A stretch of DNA of 64,000 nucleotides from Hetaerina americana (lineage: Eukaryota; Arthropoda; Insecta; Odonata; Calopterygidae), in NCBI GenBank assembly GCA_022747635.1, contig JAKTNV010000007.1, positions 12,552,997 to 12,616,996 of the forward strand, written 5' to 3'. Below are positions 1-11,955 of the stretch, one piece after another. The notes beneath the pieces are model-generated. The model worked only from the letters and a program-made list of their open reading frames with translations. It had not been told where the DNA came from and searched no databases. Made by a program: the position numbers and the translations under genes. The stretch's first letter is position 1. The number at the start of each line of letters is the position of its first letter.

Positions 1-1619
1 TTTGGCTTGGCTTCAAAATACATTTAATCTCGTGTTTTTTGCCGGATAACAACTTCCACCAGGAGGAAGATGCGTCAACCTTGAAGCATACTGATAAACG
101 AATTGGGATGGCGTGCTCTGCTGAACCGGCTTTTATTATAATTTTGCTGCCTCTCGTATTGATTTAGCCTAGGAGTAACTATATTACTCATCAGTTTTGT
201 AATTTCTTTACCGAGAAGCGATTTTTTTTAAATGGGAGTAAATTTTTCGAGAATCCACCAGCGCGGTGCATGGTGGAGTTAACTAAACCCTCGCCGTATA
301 TTTGACCAGCGATTTCTTCGCAGTCTGCATTTCGTGCGTTTGGGATGGGATGGTTTCTTTGAAGAATTCCTTCTAGCTGTCGCGAGGATGGTTGCCCTTT
401 CCTCCCTTCAGAATTTATCTCAGCGTGAAAATTCAATTGGTTTTTATATACAATGGTCTAGTTGTACTGGTCCTTGTGCGTTTTTTATGATCCTAAAAGG
501 AATCGGTACACATAATTAAAAGAGTATCTCAGAGCTCGTCAGTATCATTTCCTGAAAAATCATTGTGTTCCGTATTCTCCAGTCTGCCATCGGCAGTTAA
601 TAAAGAGGGAGATGTTTGAGTTGTAACAGCCATTGAGGTGATGTAGGAGAAATGGTATCCATTATTTAATGAGGTGTCTGTCGTCAGTGTCGTCCCTTGT
701 CTGCGTCTCTGCTTTCAGCTCTGATATCTCCCTGTGTGAAAACCTGTGCAGATTTTTCTCTCCTCGATAACGGCCTAAATATCTATATTCATTTCTTTGG
801 AAATATAACCACATGGAGCAGTAATTTTTCAATTTAAAGTGGAGCATGTGACAGCCTAGGACGCACGTATGCAAACACAACAAATGTTAACAATTAATCA
901 CAGAAATAACAAACGCATTATTATTCTCTTTTTTAATTTAAAGTATTTATTTATAAATTAGTATTAGTTATAAATAGTATTCACATTATTTATATTCTCA
1001 TTTAATTATGGAGAGATGGAAAAGAGCAAGGTGAGTAAACATGTCGGAGGAAAGCAATGAAAGATCAATGGAATCAGGGAGTGAGCTCAGTAGAGAGAGA
1101 AGAGGCGAAAAAAGAGCGTGTTCAATTAGTGATAGCCCGGGAGTGGGCCAGTGGAGTAATTGGTGTGTGCGATTATATTTTATGGAGGGCCCTCAGGTTG
1201 CATGGGATGGGAGGAGCAAGGGTTATGAATAATATATATGCGTTGATACCTTCCTCAATGTTCAAGCTGATTTTTAAATTAAAGCAGGAAAGGACTGAAA
1301 AATTAGTACTTCTGCAACAGGTGGTTAACTAAATGCTGATCATAACCTATCGCTACAATGTTTAAATTCCATGTGTCCATTTGTAAGGTACTCGGATATC
1401 TGGCGAAAAAAAACATTTTCCATTGTAACTACATTATGTTAGCCCGTATACATTCGAATCGCTCAGCAACAGCCAGCAGTCGCGAGTTGGTTATTATATG
1501 TGGGCAGGTTATACCATGTGGAAAAAGGAAGAGAAATAGCAGACTCCCACTCTGCTGGATTTTAATGCCTGATTTTTCCTTCGAACAATTATCCCTCATA
1601 GGTAATTCAAGGTGAAATA
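1..1619. other. No recognised gene or repeat
   Basis: I see no recognisable protein, RNA or repeat here. ORFs are short (under 95 codons), overlap on both strands and show no family motif. An A/T-rich patch lies near 900-1010. The interval ends at the left TA of a mariner element. Confidence 0.5.
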
Positions 1620-2287
1620 CTACCTTGATCAAAAAGTTCCCGGAATAACCACCGTACGACACGCAATCCAGACATCAGGCAAGTGAATGGCGTTCACCAA
1701 ATGAGCCGAGACCAAAAAAACCACGTCGTTTTCAGTCAAAAAAGAAGGCAATGCTGACGGTTTTCATGGATTACAACGGTGTAGTGCATCATGAATTTTT
1801 GCCAGAAGGCCAGACAGTAAACAAAGAGTATTATTTGGGCGTTATGAGACGTTTGCGTGAAGCAATTCGCCGAAAGAGACCAGAAATGTGGGCAGAAAAC
1901 TCGTGGATTTTGTACCATGATAACGCACCGTCGCACAGTGCTATCATTATTCGTAATTTTTTGACGAAAAATGCAACAAATACCATCCAACAGCCACCGA
2001 ATTCACCTGATTTGGCTCCCTGTGACTCCTTTCTGTTCAATCGAGTTAAAAAACCATTACGGGGAACGCGTTTTAGCAGCCGAGAGGAAGTAATGGAAAA
2101 ATCGCAGGAAGCACTGATGGACATACCGAAAACCGACCGTAACTTTTGCAAATGTCAAGTTATGACACTAATATTTAAAGGGAATATCAACAACAGATGT
2201 ACCAATTTAACAAAAAAAACAGAACTCAAATTGGAACGATGGGAGCGCCACACGGTGGTTATTCCGGGAACTTTTTGATCAAGGTAG
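1620..2287 (+). mobile_element. Mariner (Tc1/mariner, DD34D) deletion derivative
   Basis: A 668-bp cut-and-paste DNA transposon. Its ends are perfect 36-bp terminal inverted repeats at 1620-1655 and 2252-2287, beginning CTACCTTGATCAAAAAGTTC, and it is bounded on both sides by the TA target duplication (1618-1619 and 2288-2289). Full mariners are usually about 1.3 kb, so roughly half the element is missing; the N-terminal DNA-binding part of the transposase and the first catalytic Asp are gone. The perfect terminal repeats suggest that it could still have been mobilised by a full-length relative until fairly recently. This is an inference from repeat identity. Confidence 0.93.
1676..2278 (+). 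pseudogene. Truncated mariner transposase, C-terminal half
   Basis: The reading frame is open from about 1676, before the first ATG at 1751, so the upstream residues are coding remnant and the ATG is not a true start. Numbered from that ATG, the second and third catalytic aspartates are visible: Asp57 in HDNAPSH and Asp92 in SPDLAPCD, with 34 residues between them, which is the DD34D spacing of mariner transposases. The first catalytic Asp and the paired helix-turn-helix domain are deleted, so no active enzyme can be made. The last 15 or so codons run into the right terminal repeat. The upstream residues SPNEPRPKKPRR resemble the linker before the second Asp in mariners. Confidence 0.9.
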
Positions 2288-5199
2288 TATCCCATCGTTA
2301 ATGACACGTTGATCGTGTTGCCATATGCCTTTCCCTAGGATGGACGCTTCAGATAGCGAATTCGTGTCTCCTTACAGTTGCGTAATGATGTCTTAATGTC
2401 CACCGTCCTTATTTATGTTGTTTTGGTGGGGGTGTGCACTATTCGTTTTTGTTTCGCCAAATCGTCGTTTTCACGGTCATCCATGGTCCGCTCCAAAATT
2501 TTCACGTCGTCGTTTTGCGTGTTGCCAATTTCCGAGTATCGATGCCACGTTACCGGAGTTGTTCATCCGTCACAACAAGAGAAATACGACAGTTCTGCGG
2601 TTACCGGCGCGATGACATCCACCGTTTGTGGGTTTTCCCCTTTCGCCGTCGGAGCCGGCTTCCCTTCCGCCTCTGCGTCGGATTTCCCTTTCCCCTTTTG
2701 CGCTATGCTTTGATTGGGAAGGAACTTCGCGCGCGCGTATCATTTCATTTTTTTTCAGTCGGGACTTAGCCGATCTCGGCGTCGTAGTTTGCGCGAGGCG
2801 CGTTCTCCCATTCGCTTGTTTTTGTTGTCCTCCCGCATCGGAATGCTGTTTCCCGCGATGTTTTCCTGACCTTCTCTTCCTCTCCGCGGACCGTCGTCGC
2901 TGGCCCTTCGCAAGGGATTTTACGTGGCGTCGGCGTTGCCTCATGAGCACCGTTTCCCTACGAATGAGTGGAGAAAAAACTTAAAAACGTCGCCCGTCGC
3001 GTTTTGGCGTCTTTAAAGAGCGCCTGCTTTATTTTTAGTCGTCCGTCAAGGGGGTTCGTGGAGAGAGACATTCGGCAAGTTACACGGAGGATCCGCTGCG
3101 GCCAGATTACGATTCGAAGAGGTACGTAGAATTACGAAAATATCCCCGCGCGAAGAGAAGCGGAATATATCTTGCTTGCTACGGATATTCCCGCTTCTTC
3201 GGCGCGTTCGATGAATCGTCTGCGATGTGGGACCATTCTGCCATTTTTGTGGGACATCTCGCTGGGCGTTGTCGGGCGATGCTTCGGATTCCTACGTTGC
3301 TGATTGAAATTGTATTGGGGGATATTTCATTTTCGACATTTATAAAAGTATCGATATGATGAAGGTAACGGGGCATTCATTCTTCCGTTTAGTCGTGGAA
3401 TCAAGTATCATTTCGTCCACAAAGAGACGCGGCGGGAGGGAGGGAGAGGAATGACCGGATAGATACGACTTAAACACGTTGCGTCTCAGCTCTGTTCCAA
3501 TTGTGATGTACGATGCTTTGTTATAAAAACGCGTCTTCCATTTGTTCATTATGCCGGCACAATATTTAGTTTAATCCGCACGGTCCCCCTATTCGTGTGA
3601 CTTATCATGTCCCAAGGTCTGCCAAAGTGTTTAGTTCCTCCCAACATCCTTGATGGCCTTCCTTTGGAATGTTATATCACCATAAAATTTTTCTAATTTT
3701 TCTCCTATCCATCATAGTTAGTTATTCCTAATTCTATAATAGAGCAACTGTAGTCTTAAGTCATATGATAAACAGACTGGATGAGAATGGTTTATTATTC
3801 GGGGATTGAAGTCCCCGACGTTTTGTACCTTATGGTTGCCATGAGGCTGCACGTTTAGGCGCGCCTCGTTTCAGGATTTCAAATATGGAAGTCTTCCCCT
3901 TCGTATGTTCTTTTTGGGTATAACGATTTTCTCTTCCGGATGCCCACCGTGAACTGCAGAAAATTTACCAAAATTAAATGATATTTAACGCGTTTGCGGC
4001 AGTGAAATGTTTTTTTTTCCGCTTAACCGCATTAGTGTAATCGCAGTCTGTCTCCGGTTACGGATTGTGGTGATGTTTGCGACTTCCTCTGTCATGATTC
4101 ACATCTGTGACGTCTTCAATATTTTTCAATGGCAACATTTTGTTTTGCCTTTATTCAGTTATACGTGTCAAATGTTCTTTTGACTGTGCACAAAATAATG
4201 GAAGCATCCTAATGCCATCCGTAACAGGAAGCTTGAAGTAAGTAAGCGCACCATTCGGGCGATAACTGGTCGTGTGAATTCTATCCCTTTTGAGACGTGA
4301 GTGCATGTCTATGGTTGAAATTTCAGCTCAAGCTAGGTTAGAGAGCAGAATGACTTCTCGTGGATTCTCAGTTGATCTTGATTAGGGCGTTTTACCCTTC
4401 CGTTTTTTTTTGACTGTCTTCCTGCAGTAATGTCGCTGCATTTATTTCTTTCACGGATAATAACTTGCCTCTGCCTTCGAAAGCTTTTTTTTTTGCTTAA
4501 CTGGTTTCAGTCGTGCAGTTTCTTATCGTATTTGCTTGCTTGTTTGTTGTGTTGTCTTCGATATCATTTCAACGCTATCGGGGATCCTCCAATATTTACC
4601 TCAGGCCCATTAATCTATTGGTTGGTTACTGTATATTTTTTTAATCTTTGGCCTTCCTGCCTTAAATATTCTTTTGAAATCCATTAACGGAAGAGGCTAT
4701 TTTCCTTTTGTTTCAAATCTTAGAGGAGACACCTGGCGAGGTGTGTAATCGCGGGAGTCATTGCCCGTGTCCCGGTGTTCATTTACGTAACGAAGTGGAA
4801 TAGGGAGTCCCGCTTCGGGAATTTGAGTTTTTTCTAACATGTTATTTACTGCTTGGAGATGGATTACAATATAATAGTCGCAATAGTTCCATCCAAAACC
4901 GAAAGCATAGTAAGTACATTTATCTCATTCCCTGCCCATTACTGCCTATCAAAGAAAATCGTTAAGATACGCGTCGTTTGTCCAAATGCGAATTTGGATA
5001 TTCATTATTCGGATTTTAGCCATATTTGTTGCACTATTTCTACCACCGTGTTCAAGTAATGTATTGATATGAGTAAAATTGGTTCAAATCTGGGTGCTTA
5101 GAATGAGTGAATGTATTCTCGCCATTTTTGATGTAGGAACTCTCCGTCACCATTTCGTGATTCCTCTACTTATTCAATATTAAAAACCATAGTGTGTTA
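2288..5199. other. CpG-rich tract then unrecognised DNA
   Basis: From about 2420 to 3250 the sequence is rich in CG dinucleotides (for example GCGCGCG near 2730). Several overlapping ORFs occur here on both strands. The longest, on the minus strand (2570-2950), is Arg/Lys/Gly-rich and low complexity, and I do not accept it as a gene. The tract could be a CpG-type regulatory element. From 3250 to 5199 I see nothing recognisable. Confidence 0.35.
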
Positions 5200-5300
5200 T
5201 TTTTATTATTTATTACACAGTACCGTGCAATACATCGCTAGGGTATGTTGCAGGGGGTGACTACACACCAGACCACCTTTGATTTGCGACCCTAGTTTAT
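5200..5300 (-). repeat. CR1/jockey-like LINE 3' end, fragment
   Basis: On the minus strand this reads as the last codons and tail of the LINE family best preserved at 49273-49710. The shared block is the GGTGT(G/A)TAGTCACCCCCTGC region, which in the better copies encodes the Pro-Ala-Thr-His ending, followed by an AAT-rich tail. It is about 100 bp long, so everything upstream is lost. The call rests on similarity to the other copies in the window. Confidence 0.6.
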
Positions 5301-6479
5301 TGATTTGCACAAACTCCTTTATATTTTTAATGGAACTCGGAAGTAATGCCGTGATGTAGACACTTTTCTTTAAGGTCTTTTTGCTATTTTGCTTGGCCTG
5401 CCTTAATAATTTTTCCGAGGGGTGATGATTTGGGTAGGTTTTAGCTCCAGAACCTTGTACCAGTAACGCACTTGAGAGAGAGAGAGAGTGCGAGAGATAA
5501 GCGTGGAGCTGTCAAACGGTGCGTCGATTCTTCGTGATATCGATGGACGCGGTGCGCGATATGAGACTTTGGCTCGTGTCCACATACATCGATACGTTTG
5601 ACGGTCGCTGTCCTCTTAGCGTGTATTCGAGAGGAAGAATGTTGCGTAACGAGGAGAGTGGTCGGGATATGTGTTTGGAAGTGGTCTCATTTTCCCGAAT
5701 GCGAAGGCATTGGCGGTAGATAAGAAGCTTATCAGGAGTAGCATCATCCAGGGCATACGGTATGGATAGAAGACTTCTCCGACGGCCTCATCATCCCTCG
5801 AACATGATGCGAATTCTTGGTTACGTAGTTTATGCCGTTTTCCTGATTAGCTGCTATCCAGAACGTGAAAGCTTCACAAAGGCATCAGGCATTTTAAAAG
5901 TGACAGTGAAGCACATTCTTCCGGGATGACATTAAGGTTGTCGGGTAGCGATTAGAATTTCTTCGAGTTCTGGTAGTCCGATGATTTAAACCGTTTATAA
6001 TGCGTAGTACCACAGTGCTCCATTACGTACTATGTTTATTCCACGAGTTACAAGGACTCAAGCTTTCATTTCAGAAGGTAGATTTACATTAATGAAGTGC
6101 ATCACTCTGGAATTAATGAGGATTTTCATGAAGCATGCATGGGAAATATTTGATTATTTAACGAATTTTGCATCAACAGGAACTATTAGGATGCATTTAA
6201 TGTAATTTTTTATACGCTCAGGTACTCATTAGCATGATTTACACTGGGAATTAATATACGTGTTTTAGTGTCTCGGATGAAATTCTTCTCCCTCTGTATT
6301 TATCTTCACACATGGTTGATATGAAACTTGAATGGCAGTAAAATATTTAATTTTATTTGAAAACGGATATTGTAACAGATATTGTCCTATCAGTATTAAA
6401 AATTCGTCAATTATACCATGTATGCTCATTTTTGTGTTGGAAATATTCCTCCTTCCTACCCGTACTTAACAGTAGTGTG
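5301..6479. other. No recognised gene; short GA microsatellite
   Basis: The only feature I can name is a short (GA)n run at about 5474-5490. Small ORFs on both strands near 5403-5719 are mutual shadows without motifs. The rest is unremarkable A/T-rich DNA. Confidence 0.5.
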
Positions 6480-6845
6480 GCATCCCGTGCAGTGGCCCTT
6501 GGAAGGCGCGCGAGAATTCCCGGGTGCCCGCCCTCCCTACGCGCCGCATTGGGTGTTTGCAGAGCGAGGCATTCGCTGCATAGCGTCGAGATACGACTCG
6601 GTGCCGTCTTATCAGTCTCTCTCCCTCCCCTTATCTATCCGCGGCGAGCGAACGGTCCCGCCTTCCCCCGGATCTGACTGCTCTGATCGAAGGTTACGCG
6701 CCTTACACGCCCGGATCGAATCGCATTGAACTACATCATCTTTGTGGAGCTGTCAGGCCCTGATTTCGCCCGCTTGACTTGCCTCTCGCGGGCGTGTTTG
6801 TCTCTTTCGCAAGTTGCGAAGTTGAGGGCGGACCCGGAATGTTTT
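6480..6845. other. GC/CpG-rich island
   Basis: A sharp rise in G+C and CG dinucleotides against A/T-rich flanks. Two overlapping + strand ORFs (6357-6677 and 6418-6729) share the sequence in different frames, which points to base composition and not to coding selection. It may be a regulatory island. No promoter element can be identified by eye. Confidence 0.35.
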
Positions 6846-6899
6846 CAACTGAAAATGCTACCGCGGTCAAAATAAGTTATTATATAGTTTTATCACATT

Positions 6900-7370
6900 A
6901 TTATTATAACTTCGTGACTTTCAAGCCACTGTGAGGGTGTGTGTGTGTGTTGATTACACACCAGACATCTTTAGACAAAATACTTTTCCCCTCCTAGCGC
7001 GGTCTGAGAACGTCATTATGATCCTTGATCCTTCCTCGGAAAAATGACATCTTAAGTCTGGTCTACGTATAATCTCTCCAATTTTATTGACCGATTATCC
7101 CCTACCGTGGTACGATGGGGCTAATAATTTTCTATTTATATTGTCAGCATCATCTCTAAAGAGATCTTCAATTTTGTGCAAGAGACGGTATCATTAATTT
7201 AACCTTTGCTCTGTGACTGATTCCCAACCTAGCTACTCCAATAATTTTGATTCCCTATTCAGTTTTCATGGTAACAACGTTTTACAAATCTAGCTTCTCT
7301 ACGCTGCACGAGATCTAATTCGGCAATCAATTCAACTTATTGAGGATCCAATGTACTAGCAGTACATTAC
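6900..7370 (-). pseudogene. CR1/jockey-like LINE RT C-terminal relic
   Basis: Reads on the minus strand and matches the 49373-49693 copy over about 450 bp. It includes the block corresponding to ELDR..QR.GAR of the RT C-terminal region (near 7300-7330), the following helix-rich region and the 3' end next to an AAT-rich tail (6899-6910). Many indels and stops make it non-functional. It is 5'-truncated, as is usual for LINE insertions. Its divergence from the other copies suggests an old insertion. Confidence 0.72.
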
Positions 7371-7856
7371 GAATGAGGCCTAATCAAAGGAAGGTAACAT
7401 TACTTTTTAACCTTTTCGTCGCATTTCTCCAATAGCCGACGAATAAATTCTATTTTTTTGTTAGTTTTCCCATCACATACGTATTCCCCGTATATGCTTC
7501 ACCCAGGAGAGGTGAATGGGGGTAATGCCCAAGTATTCAATCGAGTCCACACTTTCTATTTCGGTGTTCCTGATGTATTAGGCGTGTTCGGGATGGAACT
7601 GCTCGTATTAAAAAAATTCAAAACTACGCACTTTTTTAAATTTTATGCTAATTTCCAAGTGTCATACAACGTGGTATAGCATTAAGGTCATCTGCTAAAG
7701 CTACTTTCTCCTCAGGATTGCGGATCTCCCTGTAAATCACCGCATCGTTCTTAAATAAACGTATCTTACAATCAACCATTATTCTGGGCGTGAAAGTGAC
7801 TGCTGGGGTTTAAAAATAACGGAAAGATTGAACAACTTGGTAAAATTTCTCTTTAT
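7371..7856. other. No recognised feature
   Basis: A 73-codon + strand ORF at 7458-7679 has no recognisable motif. I see nothing else. Confidence 0.45.
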
Positions 7857-7918
7857 TTTTTTTTACCAGCACGACACGTGTTTTGACGTTCAAATGCCGT
7901 CATCAAGTATGATAACAA
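7857..7918 (-). repeat. Short hammerhead-like retroelement terminus
   Basis: On the minus strand it reads TTGATGACGG, a loop, AACGTCAAAACACGTGTCG, then an A-rich stretch with AATAAA. The GACG and CGTC segments can pair. The order TGATGA, stem-loop, (G/C)AAA, GTCG, AATAAA matches the palindrome at 17245-17407 and resembles Penelope-type termini at 26-28 kb. No target duplication is visible. The family assignment is an inference. Confidence 0.4.
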
Positions 7919-8952
7919 GTGTGCTTTCAAAACCACAGTTATCAATCCAAAGTCATAGTCCGTATTTTGATAGATAAATAAAAAGAGTTCGTGCAGATGT
8001 TTTTCTAATATTGTGAAATTTCACGTAGTTTTACTTACTTTTCCAAATTATGATGGAATTACACCTAGTGAAGGCCTTTACAGTTAATTCGATTTTTAAT
8101 TAAACGGGTTAATAATTTACTATTCGATTACCGTTTCGTCTTTTTTTTTGGAAATTAGTGAAATTTGTCGTAGCACTCCCAAGCGACCGTCTATGCTTGG
8201 GATAGATCCAATTTTTGGCTGCAGGATCTAGGAGAGGGGTCCATTGAGCCGTGATATATGGCTGTAAAGGACTGCAAGGGGGCTTGGAATATGTTAAAGA
8301 TTGCCTCTTCCCTGCAACTGTGTTTCACTTCGGTTCAAGATTTAGTCATCGAAATTGGAAGCAAAATTTAATTCTTCACCGTCATTTCAGCGCTGTGTAA
8401 TGGCTACACTCGCACAGAGATAAATTAAATAGTTTGTTATTTTACTTTGTTTTTATTAGTGATTCTTCTGGTAATAAGTGTTATATCTGATAATAATTAC
8501 TATATTAAATGTATTTATATAAATTTATGTGTAATAAATATTCCTATCAATGAAAACTGAGCCGATAACTTTTTGCTGTCTTCGGCATCCAAAATTTATG
8601 AATCATCATATTTAAAATTGCTTTAGAATCTTTCCCAAGTTGTACTCATTTTCGATTTAAATTCGGCAATTTCGATGCGGTGATGACGTTCGTTATGACC
8701 TATCAAAATCACATACGTTTCAAATGAAAGCCATGCCATGCAATAAGAGGAAACAGTTTTTTGTCATATTGTAAATTATATCATTCGCTGTTACAATTTA
8801 CTGCGAAACCTGGCCCCACTCGAGATGCTACCGTCACTCTTAAGAATAGAAAAAGTGTAGATTTGACCAAACTCCATGTCGTTACGTACGGTTTCATGAC
8901 ATTACTTATTACGGTTATTACTTCATGTGTATGCCTAGGGTACTTCGTACGT
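7919..8952. other. No recognised feature
   Basis: A/T-rich sequence without recognisable coding or repeat structure. The interval ends with GTACTTCGTACGT (8940-8952), the left copy of the target duplication of the adjacent SINE. Confidence 0.45.
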
Positions 8953-9256
8953 AGTAGTATTTAGGGGAGGCGACCGACAGCTGAGGTCATTAGCGCCATA
9001 GGGGATGGACAGGCGGGTGGAGAGAAATCCGGAGTCGGCATTAGCCTGCTTTTACGAAAGGCGGGTCTACCTAGGGGTCCGTAGCTTAACGTCCCATCCG
9101 ACGGACGGCGTACTAACTCAAAGTTCTCTCCTCACGCAAATCACCTCAAGTAGGGATCGAGATATCTTTGAAAAATATTTAACACCGCCGGGATTTGAAC
9201 GCGGGCCTTCTGGGTGGAAAGCCAGAACGGTAGCCCCCGCACCATCTCGGTCCCCC
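8953..9256 (-). mobile_element. tRNA-derived SINE, family 1, copy a
   Basis: A minus-strand short interspersed element. The tRNA-like head is at the right end (about 9185-9256) and carries a pol III B box, GTTCAAATCCC, at 9190-9200. The body is shared with the copies at 12875, 41966 and 45249, and a short (ACT)-type tail lies at 8953-8962. A 13-bp target duplication GTACTTCGTACGT flanks it exactly (8940-8952 and 9257-9269), showing retrotransposition by a LINE reverse transcriptase. It encodes no protein; an ORF at 9005-9358 crosses it by chance. Confidence 0.9.
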
Positions 9257-9269
9257 GTACTTCGTACGT

Positions 9270-10045
9270 TCTCCATGTGCCTGATATGCTACATACCTGT
9301 ACGCAATGAAACCTCCCCTACCGCAATAAAGACTGGTGCAATCTACGAAGTTTTTTAAATTACTTAAGATGCGATTTCTTGGCTAATTTTCGCGCCTGCT
9401 TCCTACCTTGGATGTGGTTGCTGGTTCTCAGGCTCCCTCCCCGGGATCGAAACATTAGTCCCGTCACTAGTTACTACCATGGTAGGTGCAGAATCTACTA
9501 ATTGCGCTTGGTACCATGGTGAGCCTTACACTATTGCTTTTGATTTAAGAATATATTTCAATCCTTTCCCCATTTCTTCATGTCGGATCAACCATAATCG
9601 GAGTGAGTGATGCTTCACATGTCCAACATTTTCTGTCCCTTATGACACACATGGGCGTGGGTACACCTCGTGTCGGCAACCTTTCTTCCCTTCTACAAGC
9701 TCTTAAAATCATTCATATCTTGAGACGTGGATGAATGTGGTGTGTGGAGGAAGTATGTTGAATTTTCGTGTCGTCGTTTTTCCATTCAAATATCTTAGCG
9801 CTCAGCCATTCTGATGCTGACAATGTAGTCGTTGGCATCTTTTCACTGCATTCGCACTCTGCTCTCAACTTCCTTCTGCTCATTAAGTCAATATCATGTA
9901 TTCACAGTCACAAGGGTAATCTGCAACATTGTCCGATCTCTCCGCAACATATATCGCTGATTCCACCAGAATCTTCGAGTTTAGGTGCCTTGTAGAGTTG
10001 CAGGCTATTGAGACGCACACCAGGTTATTTTATTTACACTGTTCC
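9270..10045. other. Mostly unrecognised; weak tRNA-like relic
   Basis: Near 9436-9530 the minus strand contains GTTTCGATCCCGG, a B-box-like motif, with a possible A box about 70 bp upstream, so an eroded tRNA-derived SINE head is possible. I see no conserved body and no target duplication. The rest shows nothing. Confidence 0.3.
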
Positions 10046-10118
10046 CGAAGAGCCACCACTATGGTGTGTGGCATGGGGTGATCGCACACCAAATTACTTA
10101 CCAAATTTCAAATTGAAT
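10046..10118 (-). repeat. CR1/jockey-like LINE 3' end, fragment
   Basis: The short block GCCACCACTATGGTGTGTGG at 10051-10070 and the following GGGGTGATCGCACACCA match the 3' ends at 49273 and 11068. About 70 bp remain, with an AAT-type tail missing or degraded. Confidence 0.6.
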
Positions 10119-11067
10119 TCAAGCAGTGGTTTAATTATTTAAAATAATCTATTATTTCGGTCAGCATAACGACGTAAGTACGTTAAATGGACAGGCAGTA
10201 GACAGTGCGACGTTCGTAAATTTTGTTGTTGTGTCTGTAAGAGCTATTCTGAATTCTGTCTATTATTATTTAACTGAAAGATTTATTCTTTCCCGTCGGT
10301 GATCGAATTGAAAATGTTCCATTGATCCTGTAAGTTGATCGACAATACTCTTGTTATTTTTTGGTGTTTCGCCGCAAGTATGTGTATTCATCCAATTTTA
10401 TACTGAATAATATCGGATCTAGTTCCTGTTATGACACAAAAATCTTAGGAGATGTGAATAGTTCGGAAACTCGTTTCGAAAATTCAAGCTCAAAAGAGGA
10501 TTGTCTGGAAATATGTTTAGAAATGAAAATCATATGATTACCTATTTGTAGTCATTATTCATTGCAATATCAATGTGACTGCATACCTTGCATCATTATG
10601 CGAGTAAATTATCGTTAGACGGATTATTGTATTAGATATATCTTCTGTTGAAATTGAATTATTGTGCGTAGGTTTTGATATCGCAAAAATATCTTCATTT
10701 TAGTCTTGATACTCATTGAATAAAATGTGGATCACAAATATAGAATTGGCTCTACGTGCCAAATACTCGAACAGATCATTCATTTACATCATTAGGTGTG
10801 CACTGAACTTATAATCAATAGGACTATGTTTATTGTTGTGAAAGTAGTATTGTTGAAAACATCTTTGAAGTCCACTTAATAATGTTTGTGTCACTACTTT
10901 ATGTTAAATTGCTAACTACATTGTATATCAATTTTAGGACATTAGTTGTATCCTTTGAGCCCTATAAACATTCAATGCGTCAGTATCACTACGCGTTACA
11001 AATATTTCCTAATTCTTGTTAAAACGAATTTTTATTTTACATTTTTATTTATTTTTATTTCCATGTA
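10119..11067. other. No recognised feature
   Basis: A/T-rich DNA with only very short ORFs and no motif or repeat that I can name. Confidence 0.45.
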
Positions 11068-11429
11068 CATTGTACCCTGCGAGGTGCCATTACGATGTGT
11101 GGCAGGGGGTTATTACATACCAGGCTAATTATAAACCAAGTACTTTTCCCCCATAGCGCTTTTGGATAGCGGTGTCCCAATTTCTTGGCTTTCGTGGGTG
11201 GGAAAAATGACATTCATAAATCGATCTCTTCTACACCTAATCTCTCTAATTTTATTTAACTGATATCACCTACCTTGGTACGATTGGGCCAATAATACAT
11301 TTTCAGCGTCATTGTTAAAGAGATATTCTTCCAATTCGTGGATTTCATTTGTGATTTAACCTCCGCTCCGTGAGTGATTCACAGCCTAGCTCCTTTAATA
11401 ATTTTAATACCTTACACAGGTCATCATAA
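11068..11429 (-). pseudogene. CR1/jockey-like LINE RT relic, 3' part
   Basis: Minus-strand relic of the RT C-terminus and 3' end, aligning with 49273-49600: the conserved ending near 11095-11130, the block equivalent to GW(R/H)DH near 11260-11290, and the LGxExxxERRxN block near 11340-11370. The alignment breaks at about 11429 and resumes at 11956, because a second LINE fragment interrupts it. Stops and indels throughout make it non-coding today. Confidence 0.68.
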
Positions 11430-11955
11430 ACTTGGGCAGAACTAAGGAAAGAGGTGGAAAATCCAAATTCTATTGGGAGGAATGATCATAAATTCGAGGT
11501 AAAATGCCGGGCACAAAGAACAAATAAAAAAATTCATTTCTTAGTAAAACAATTGTTGATGGGAACATTTTTACGTGCAAAACTATTCGAGCCCTTTCCT
11601 AACACGATAAATACTTTTAAGAAAATATGTAAACTATTTAAATAATAATTTGATTGATGTGTTGTTAAAAATTGAATGTAATTGTAACAGCTTAGTTTTG
11701 ATTTTTTTTCTTATTGATTTGGGAAACTGATGTTAATGTGATGGGGATTTTTTTTTTGTGTTAGAGACTGATGTGTGGAAGTTTCCTTTAAGTCTATTGT
11801 TTTTTTCTGACTGATGTTATTTATTATATTTTGTTATATTTATTGGATTTTAGATGTCATGTTATTTTTCCAATGCAAGTTTGATTGTAATAATTTGGAC
11901 TTTTGTGCCACCTGGCATTGTCTATATCCACATGTGAGTTTTAATAATAATAATA
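11430..11955 (+). mobile_element. Nested LINE 3' fragment with AAT tail
   Basis: This segment interrupts the minus-strand LINE relic around it. On the + strand the ORF at 11454-11645 looks like the C-terminal end of another non-LTR RT family: a Lys-Leu-Phe (F/N) x (F/L) P motif followed by an INTFKK block, resembling KL(F/Y)N.LP ... FK endings of jockey/CR1-type enzymes. It is followed by about 300 bp of T-rich 3' UTR and a (TAA)n tail at 11942-11955. A target duplication of only about 4 bp (ATAA) is possible and is obscured by the tail. The family assignment is tentative. Confidence 0.42.

Noticed and set aside
2570..2950. 126-codon minus-strand Arg-rich ORF as an RS-type protein
   Set aside because: Low-complexity Arg/Lys/Gly composition, three competing + strand frames over the same bases, and no RS dipeptide pattern or RNA-binding motif.
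9005..9358. 117-codon + strand ORF
   Set aside because: It lies across a minus-strand SINE and its target duplication; not coding.
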